From positions 62,001 to 126,000 of the forward strand of contig NZ_FNZM01000013.1 in NCBI RefSeq assembly GCF_900109265.1: 64,000 bases of DNA, given 5' to 3'. The DNA is from Paraburkholderia tropica (GTDB lineage Bacteria; Pseudomonadota; Gammaproteobacteria; Burkholderiales; Burkholderiaceae). How positions within the stretch are numbered: the first letter of the stretch is position 1; each line of letters opens with the position of its first letter. The position numbers were made by a program, and so were the translations under genes. Shown piece after piece: positions 58,487-64,000 of this stretch. The notes beneath the pieces were generated by a model that was not told the DNA's origin, made no database searches, and saw only the letters and a program-made list of their open reading frames with translations.

Positions 58487-59515
58487 TTGGCCTTTTCCCC
58501 TGACGAACGCCTCGCCGCCGCCCTCACCGGCGCGGAATTTACTGGCGCTAGCGAGTCCGGCGACTCGCCGATTATCGAGTGGCTCCTGCACGACGATCAG
58601 GTCATGCGCGAGTGTTTCCGTCACGCCGCTGCCATTCTCAAGACCGTCACGGGTGCGTCGATCACCGCGGTACTGCTGCTCGACGCCGAGCATCAGCACT
58701 ATCGCGCCGAAGCCGGCGTGGTGCTGCATCCCGTGCCGCGCAAGCAGTCGTTGAGTAACTACGTGATCGAATCCGACCAGTTGTTCGTGGTGGAAGACAC
58801 GCGCGGCGACCCGCGCTTCACGCAATGCCTGCTGGTCAGCAACGCGCCGTTCGTGCGCTTCTATGCGGCCATTCCGCTGCATGCGCCCGGTGGCGAGCGT
58901 GTGGGCGCGCTCTGTGCGATGGACCCCGAACCGCGCCTGCTGACCGACGCGCATCGCGACGTATTCGAGCATTTGCGCGCGATGATCGAGAACGATCTGA
59001 AGCTACGCTGCGCGACCGCCACCGACCCCGTGACACGCCTGTTCAACCGGCGCTTCATGCTGGAGAGCATTCGCCAGAAATGGCACGACGCCCAGCCCGG
59101 CGACTGGCTCACCGCCGTCATGGTCGATATCGACTGGTTCAAGCAATTCAACGACACCTACGGTCATCCGGCGGGCGACGTCTGTCTGCAGAAAGTCGCC
59201 GCGGTTCTGCAAGACGTGGCGGACGAATATCAGGTCATCGCGGGTCGTATGGGCGGCGAGGAATTCGGCATGCTGCTCAGCGGGCAGCCGCGCGGCGAGG
59301 TGCCTGCCATCCTCGAAAAATTGCGGCGTGGCGTCATGCAACTGGATATTGCGCACCGGCACTCCACGGCGGGCGTGGTGACCGTGAGCGTCGGCGCGGC
59401 GCTCACGCAGCGCTCGGCGCTGGAAGGCGCAAACAGCCAGGCTGCGTTCGCCGCCGCCGACCTCGCGCTTTACCGCGCGAAGCACGCGGGCCGCAATGCG
59501 GTCGTCATCCATTAA
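58487..59515 (+). CDS. GAF-GGDEF diguanylate cyclase
   Basis: A 342-residue cytoplasmic signalling protein. Residues about 30-170 form a GAF sensor (VVEDTRGDPRFTQCLLVSNA, FYAAIPL). Residues about 178-340 form the cyclase: DPVTRLFNRRFM and the active-site GGEEF at 256-260, which makes cyclic-di-GMP. No RxxD inhibitory site lies five residues before GGEEF, so product inhibition may be absent. The start is TTG after CGGAACCCGCA; no ATG occurs in a good place. It is probably a local regulator of attachment or motility. Confidence 0.88.
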   Translation: MAFSPDERLAAALTGAEFTGASESGDSPIIEWLLHDDQVMRECFRHAAAILKTVTGASITAVLLLDAEHQHYRAEAGVVLHPVPRKQSLSNYVIESDQLFVVEDTRGDPRFTQCLLVSNAPFVRFYAAIPLHAPGGERVGALCAMDPEPRLLTDAHRDVFEHLRAMIENDLKLRCATATDPVTRLFNRRFMLESIRQKWHDAQPGDWLTAVMVDIDWFKQFNDTYGHPAGDVCLQKVAAVLQDVADEYQVIAGRMGGEEFGMLLSGQPRGEVPAILEKLRRGVMQLDIAHRHSTAGVVTVSVGAALTQRSALEGANSQAAFAAADLALYRAKHAGRNAVVIH

Positions 59516-59529
59516 GCCGGTCGGCGCGC

Positions 59530-60954
59530 TCACTTTGCGCAAAACGCCGCGAGCTTGCCGACCGTGATGATCGCCTGTTCGATTTCCGGCGACCACGGGC
59601 TGCTGTAGTTGAGGCGAATGAAGTTGCGATAATGGTTCGAAACCGAAAACATATAGCCCGGCCCGATCGTAATGCCCTGCGCCAGTGCAAGCTGATAAAG
59701 CTTCATTGAATCGACTTTCGCGGGCAGCTCAATCCACAGCACATAACCGCCCGCCGGACTCGACATGCGCGTGCCGGCCGGAAAGAAACGCGTGACCATC
59801 GCCTTCATCAGATTGGCCTGCTGCGCGTAATTCTTGCGAACGCGCCGCAAATGATGCTCATAGCCGTCGCGTTCGAGATATTCGGCGATTGCGAGTTGCG
59901 GAACGACCGAGGTCGTCAGCGTATTCAGGAATTTCAGTTTCTCGACCTGATCGCGATAACGTCCCGGCAACGCCCAGCCAATCCGATACGCGGCGGTGAG
60001 GCTTTTCGAAAACGATCCGCAATGCAGCACCATGCCTTGTTTATCATACGATTTCAGCGTAGTGGGATGCGAGTCGCCAAAATACAGCTCGTTGTAAACG
60101 CCGTTTTCGATCACCGGAATCTCCGCTTTGGCGAGCAGTTCGACGAGTTCGCGCTTGCGTTCGTCAGGCATCAGAAAGCCGAGCGGATTCTGGAAATTCG
60201 GCATCACCATGCAGGCGGCCACTTTTTCCGTTTCGAGAATCTTCGCGAGCGCGTCTACGTCCATGCCGTACTCGGGATGCGTCGCGACCTCGATCGCCTT
60301 CATGCCCGATCGCTCGATGGCGTGCAGCATCGCGTAGAACGTGGGCGATTCCACGGCAATCACGTCGCCCGGTTTCGCCACGGCCTGCAAACATAAATTC
60401 ATGGCTTCGGTCGCGCCCACGGTCACGATGATCTCGTTGGGGTCCACCGCCATGCCATTCTCGAGATAGCGCCGGGCAATTTGCCGAAGCAACTCCGGGC
60501 TTCCCGGCGGCAAGGCGTTGTTCACACCCCACAACGCCTTCCTGCGCCCAACGGCCGACGCATAGCGATTGATCTTTTCATACGGAAACAAGAACGGATC
60601 GGGATACGGCGAGCCAAGCGGCACGGCATCGTCGGCGCCGATCGAGCGTAGCGTCGAGAGCACGAGGCGGCTCACGTCCACCGTGGCCGACACGGCAATC
60701 GGCTGGCTCGGACGCAATTCATCGGATTGCACACTGCCTTCGCTCACGCGCACGCTCACGAAATAGCCCGATTGCGGACGGCTTTCGAGCACGCCACGGC
60801 TCTCCAGCCGCAGATACGCGCGAATCACGGTAGTAATGCTGATGCGGTGCTGCTGGCTCGCCTGGCGCACCGACGGCACGCGATCACCCGGCCGGTACAC
60901 GCCCTTGCGGATCAACGTTTCAATGTCGTCCGCGAGCTTTTCATAGAGTTTCAC
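59530..60954 (-). CDS. MocR-type regulator (GntR winged helix plus aminotransferase domain)
   Basis: A 474-residue PLP-binding regulator. Residues 1-75 form a GntR winged helix (GDRVPSVRQASQQHRISITT, then RPQSGYFV). Residues about 110-474 form a fold-type-I aminotransferase domain with GSFSKSLTAAYRIGWALPGR (PLP lysine) and AVESPTFYAMLHAIE. MocR regulators sense PLP-related metabolites; known roles are vitamin B6, GABA or taurine control. It starts with GTG after GGAGAAGGCA. It is divergent from the FdhF-type gene (202-bp gap). Confidence 0.9.
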   Translation of the reverse strand: MKLYEKLADDIETLIRKGVYRPGDRVPSVRQASQQHRISITTVIRAYLRLESRGVLESRPQSGYFVSVRVSEGSVQSDELRPSQPIAVSATVDVSRLVLSTLRSIGADDAVPLGSPYPDPFLFPYEKINRYASAVGRRKALWGVNNALPPGSPELLRQIARRYLENGMAVDPNEIIVTVGATEAMNLCLQAVAKPGDVIAVESPTFYAMLHAIERSGMKAIEVATHPEYGMDVDALAKILETEKVAACMVMPNFQNPLGFLMPDERKRELVELLAKAEIPVIENGVYNELYFGDSHPTTLKSYDKQGMVLHCGSFSKSLTAAYRIGWALPGRYRDQVEKLKFLNTLTTSVVPQLAIAEYLERDGYEHHLRRVRKNYAQQANLMKAMVTRFFPAGTRMSSPAGGYVLWIELPAKVDSMKLYQLALAQGITIGPGYMFSVSNHYRNFIRLNYSSPWSPEIEQAIITVGKLAAFCAK

Positions 60955-61156
60955 TGCCTTCTCCCCGGTAGACGCTCACAACGCGCCTCGCGCAGTGTAA
61001 TGCGGCGGCGCGGCGCAACTGTACTCTAAGTGCTGAATGGATTTTGTGCGTCATGCACATCGCCCTGACCTTTTACGCTTTCGGCTATGCAGTTAGCGCG
61101 CTTGACGCCTCGCGGATCGACCCCGGGGCCGCGCAACGTCAACGGAGCGAAGGGCA

Positions 61157-63484
61157 ATGGACAAGGCGAAATCAAAGGGAAAAATCGAGGCGTATCACCA
61201 CCCCGCCGCGGGTTGGGGCGCACTCAAATATGTCGCCATCAATCTGATCAAGGAGCGTGTATCGGGCGGCAATTACCGCACGCTGTTCAAACAGAATCAA
61301 CCGGATGGCTTCGACTGTCCCGGCTGCGCATGGCCCGACCGCGAGCACGCCTCGACATTCGAGTTCTGTGAAAACGGCGTGAAAGCCGTGGCCGCCGAAG
61401 CCACGAGCAAACGCGTCACGCCGGACTTCTTTGCGAAGCACACTGTCGAGTCGCTGATGAAGCAGACCGATTACGAACTTGAACAGCACGGCCGCCTCAC
61501 CGAACCGATGGTCTACGACGCGATCACTGACCGCTACCAGCCCATCGCATGGCACGACGCCTTCGCGCTGATCGCCGAACAATTGAACGCGCTCGATTCG
61601 CCCGACGAAGCCGCGTTCTACACCTCGGGCCGCGCGAGCAACGAAGCCGCGTTCGTCTATCAGCTGTTCGTGCGGATGTTCGGCACCAACAATTTTCCTG
61701 ATTGCTCGAATATGTGTCACGAAGCGACCAGCCGCGGCCTGCCGACGACGGTGGGCATCGGCAAAGGCACGGTCACGCTCGACGATTTCGAAGCCGCCGA
61801 CACCATCATGATCTTCGGCCAGAATCCGGCGACGAATCACCCGCGCATGCTCGGCGAATTGCGCGAGGCTTCGCGGCGCGGCGCGACGATCGTGTCGGTG
61901 AATCCGCTGCGCGAGCGTGGTCTCGAACGCTTCACGAGCCCGCAGCATCCGTTGGAAATGATCACGTTCGGCAGCACGAAAATTGCGTCGATGTTCATTC
62001 AACCGAAACTCGGCGGCGACTTCGCGCTGATTAAAGGCGTGGCCAAGCGGCTGATCGAACTCGACGACGAAGCGCTCGAAAACGGCACGGAACGCGTGCT
62101 CGATATCGACTTTATCCGCGAGCACACGCTGGGCTTCGCGGCCTTCGCCGAAGAGCTGCGCAACGAAAGCTGGCCGCTGCTCGAAGCGGAATCGGGCGTG
62201 GCGCGCGAAGATATCGAAGGCCTTGCTCGCGTCTATGCGAACGGCAAACGTGTGATTGCTACGTGGGGCATGGGCATCACGCAGCACAAGCACTCGGTGC
62301 AAACCGTGCATCTGCTCTCGAATCTGCTGATGATGCGCGGCAATATCGGCCGCGAGGGCGCGGGCTTGTGCCCCGTGCGCGGCCATTCGAACGTGCAGGG
62401 CAACCGCACCGTCGGCATCGAGGAAAAGCCTTCGCAAGCGTTTCTCGATCGTCTCGGCAAAGTTTTTGATTTCGCGCCGCCGCGCGAGCATGGACTCGAC
62501 GTCGTGGAAACGGTCGAGCACATGATCGAAGGCCGCCTCAAGGTGTTCATCGGCCTTGGCGGCAACTTCGCGATGGCGACGCCGGACACGCTGCGCACCT
62601 TCGACGGCCTGCGCTCGTGCAGACTCACCGTTCACATCACCACCAAGCTCAATCGCAGCCACCTCGTGCATGGCGAGCGCGCCCTCATTCTGCCGACGCT
62701 CGGGCGCACCGAAATCGACATGCAGAACGGCGTCGCGCAAGGCGTGACGGTCGAGGATTCGATGAGCATGGTGCATATCTCTTACGGCATGAACAAGCCG
62801 GCCTCGCCGAACCTGATGTCGGAAACGGCGATCGTGGCGAATATCGCCCACGCCACGCTCGGCGACGGCAAAGTGGATTGGCTCGGCTATGCGAACGACT
62901 ACGCCAAAGTGCGCGACGCGATCGAGCAGACTATCGAAGGTTTCGACCGGTACAACGAACGCATCCAGCACCCCGGCGGCTTTCATCTGCGCGTTGCCTC
63001 GCGCGAGCGCGACTGGAAAACCGACACCGGCAAAGCGAATTTCATCGTGCACGCGGTGCAGCAGGACACGCCGATCGCGCGCGCGAAGGCGCAGCACGGC
63101 GACCGCCTGATGACGCTGATGACGACGCGTTCGCACGACCAGTACAACACCACGGTCTACGCGCTGGACGACCGTTATCGCGGCGTATTTGGCCAGCGCC
63201 GCGTGGTGTTCATCAACCCCGCCGATATCGCGATGCTGGGCTTCAAGAATGGCGACTGGGTCGATATGAGCACCGTCTGGGAGGACGGCATCGCGCGCCG
63301 CGCCGATCATTTCCGCCTCGTGGAATACGATATTCCGCGTGGCTGTATTGGTGCGTATTACCCCGAAACCAATCCGCTCGTGCCACTCGCGAGCGTGGGC
63401 GACGTCTGCAACACGCCGACTTCCAAGTCGATTCCCGTGCTGTTGCACGCTTCCTCCGAGCCCGCGGAACTGCCCGCTTTCTAA
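61157..63484 (+). CDS. FdhF/YdeP-family molybdopterin oxidoreductase
   Basis: A 775-residue member of the formate-dehydrogenase-alpha-like YdeP group. Residues 54-71 hold a Cys cluster (FDCPGCAWPDREHASTFEFC) that may carry an Fe-S centre. Cys187 in SNMCHEATSRG is the likely Mo ligand. GDFALIKGV, GNIGREGAGLCPVRGHSNVQ and the C-terminal NPADIAMLGFKNGDWVDMST are family features. These enzymes are linked to acid or oxidative-stress tolerance, with unknown substrate. GGAG is present ahead of the ATG. A second paralog starts 400 bp downstream. Confidence 0.9.
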   Translation: MDKAKSKGKIEAYHHPAAGWGALKYVAINLIKERVSGGNYRTLFKQNQPDGFDCPGCAWPDREHASTFEFCENGVKAVAAEATSKRVTPDFFAKHTVESLMKQTDYELEQHGRLTEPMVYDAITDRYQPIAWHDAFALIAEQLNALDSPDEAAFYTSGRASNEAAFVYQLFVRMFGTNNFPDCSNMCHEATSRGLPTTVGIGKGTVTLDDFEAADTIMIFGQNPATNHPRMLGELREASRRGATIVSVNPLRERGLERFTSPQHPLEMITFGSTKIASMFIQPKLGGDFALIKGVAKRLIELDDEALENGTERVLDIDFIREHTLGFAAFAEELRNESWPLLEAESGVAREDIEGLARVYANGKRVIATWGMGITQHKHSVQTVHLLSNLLMMRGNIGREGAGLCPVRGHSNVQGNRTVGIEEKPSQAFLDRLGKVFDFAPPREHGLDVVETVEHMIEGRLKVFIGLGGNFAMATPDTLRTFDGLRSCRLTVHITTKLNRSHLVHGERALILPTLGRTEIDMQNGVAQGVTVEDSMSMVHISYGMNKPASPNLMSETAIVANIAHATLGDGKVDWLGYANDYAKVRDAIEQTIEGFDRYNERIQHPGGFHLRVASRERDWKTDTGKANFIVHAVQQDTPIARAKAQHGDRLMTLMTTRSHDQYNTTVYALDDRYRGVFGQRRVVFINPADIAMLGFKNGDWVDMSTVWEDGIARRADHFRLVEYDIPRGCIGAYYPETNPLVPLASVGDVCNTPTSKSIPVLLHASSEPAELPAF

Positions 63485-63884
63485 AGCGCATGTGTGTTCA
63501 TCGCTTTTCCAGTTTTCATGATGCACGAACGCGCCCAATGCGTGCGCCGATAGCTAATATCGGCCAGTACACGTTCACGCCCTGAATGCTCATCTCTAGA
63601 ATAGAATGGCACGCTTCAATTCCCTCTGCTTGCAAGCCGCTTCGGTCGAATTCACCATTTTGAAGCGCACATTCGTCATTGGAAATCGATATATTCAATT
63701 AAACACAACGCAACGGAATCGGCGAGTCAAGCAAGGCGAATCGGAGTATTTCATTCTTGTCTCCATATCGGGATTTCCTAAACTGAATCCTGATAACGGG
63801 GATGAGCTTTCATCGCGATGCGGTTGCGGCGCCGTCATGCTCGGCGACTTCGGCGCGTAAGCGAAACACCGAATGGAGTTTCCT
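63485..63884. other. AT-richer gap between two FdhF/YdeP-type genes
   Basis: A hairpin AAAGCG-N13-CGCTTT (63483-63507) may end the first gene transcript. A weak 84-codon frame at 63606-63860 lacks the local codon bias and I do not call it. AT-rich sequence near 63690-63710 may contain the promoter of the second paralog. Confidence 0.45.
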
Positions 63885-64000
63885 ATGACGAAACTACGCG
63901 ATGTGCCAGGCGTCCATCCCTACACCGGACCGGCGGGCGGCTGGGGCGCGCTCAAGGCCACGGCGCAGGCGATTCACGACCAGATGGAAAGCATCGAGGC
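63885..64000 (+). CDS. Second FdhF/YdeP-type oxidoreductase (5' end only)
   Basis: A frame opens with ATG after ATGGAGTTTCCT and runs off the window: MTKLRDVPGVHPYTGPAGGW then GALKATAQAIHDQMESIEA. The P-A-(A/G)-GWGALK segment matches the front of the preceding gene (HPAAGWGALK), so this is a tandem paralog. Only 38 codons are visible. Its Cys cluster and Mo ligand lie beyond the edge. Confidence 0.75.
   Translation, partial: MTKLRDVPGVHPYTGPAGGWGALKATAQAIHDQMESIE

Noticed and set aside
56898..61027. AACTGTACTCT occurs at 56898-56908 and 61017-61027, both upstream of regulators
   Set aside because: Many 11-base repeats are expected by chance in 64 kb; no flanking similarity was seen. A MocR binding test would be needed to revive it.
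61172..63538. A 788-codon minus-strand frame opposite the FdhF-type gene
   Set aside because: Antisense shadow; the plus strand encodes a clear molybdopterin enzyme with conserved motifs.
63606..63860. An 84-codon frame between the two FdhF/YdeP-type genes
   Set aside because: AT-rich with no family pattern or local codon bias; probably leader DNA.

Overview
The window is GC-rich (mostly 60-70 percent by eye), densely coding DNA that looks like an accessory replicon of a Burkholderiaceae bacterium (Paraburkholderia, Caballeronia or Burkholderia type). The reasons are the gene families present, the strong G/C third-position bias, seven LysR-type regulators in 64 kb, and many short 'regulator plus enzyme or transporter' modules. 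The genus is inferred, not proven. I saw no rRNA, tRNA, CRISPR array, insertion sequence, phage gene or replication origin.

Layout. 1-3.8 kb: a GntR/FCD regulator with two winged-helix domains, then a translationally coupled pair, a SerC-type aminotransferase and a TPR plus ATP-grasp ligase-like protein. 3.8-13.9 kb: a ten-gene run on the minus strand. It encodes a secreted alpha/beta hydrolase, YcaC-like isochorismatase, YtcJ-like amidohydrolase with a Cys/His-rich tail, DoxX, a cyanamide-hydratase-like protein lacking its HD dyad, XapX, a YoaK-type membrane protein, an exported VOC protein, an alginate-export-type porin and a small protein. A LysR gene precedes it, and two gaps in the run share an 18-bp sequence motif. 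14-18.2 kb: an MFS transporter and a 978-residue winged-helix/NTPase regulator. 18.6-28.7 kb: an AraC regulator, a complete RND efflux operon with a divergent TetR gene, and an OmpR/EnvZ-type two-component pair.

29-38.6 kb: an old-yellow-enzyme reductase, LysR genes, an aldo/keto reductase and SDR pair, a secreted repeat protein, an MFS gene broken by a single-base frameshift, and D(-)-tartrate dehydratase (tarD) with a divergent LysR. 38.6-41 kb: a TehA/SLAC1-type transporter whose leader can fold so as to hide its ribosome binding site, and a lipoprotein with a Big2-like domain and a possible glycosidase barrel. 41-47.8 kb: LysR/MFS, dkgB, an SRPBCC protein, a CPA1-type antiporter, small proteins and two convergent DUF1488 genes. 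47.8-52.3 kb: LysR/14-TM MFS and a tannase-family esterase. 52.3-56.7 kb: an EF-hand-like secreted protein, an S10 peptidase lipoprotein, a COG4705 membrane protein behind a PmrA/QseB-like box, and a cysteine-free DksA-like protein. 56.7-64 kb: a LysR gene behind a possible Cys/Trp leader peptide, a structured intergenic element, a GAF-GGDEF protein, a MocR regulator and two tandem FdhF/YdeP-type molybdopterin oxidoreductases (the second cut by the window edge).

The best candidates for undescribed biology are the SerC/TPR-ATP-grasp pair, the ten-gene operon with its repeated motif, the possible RNA switch in front of the TehA-type gene, and the Cys/Trp leader peptide.
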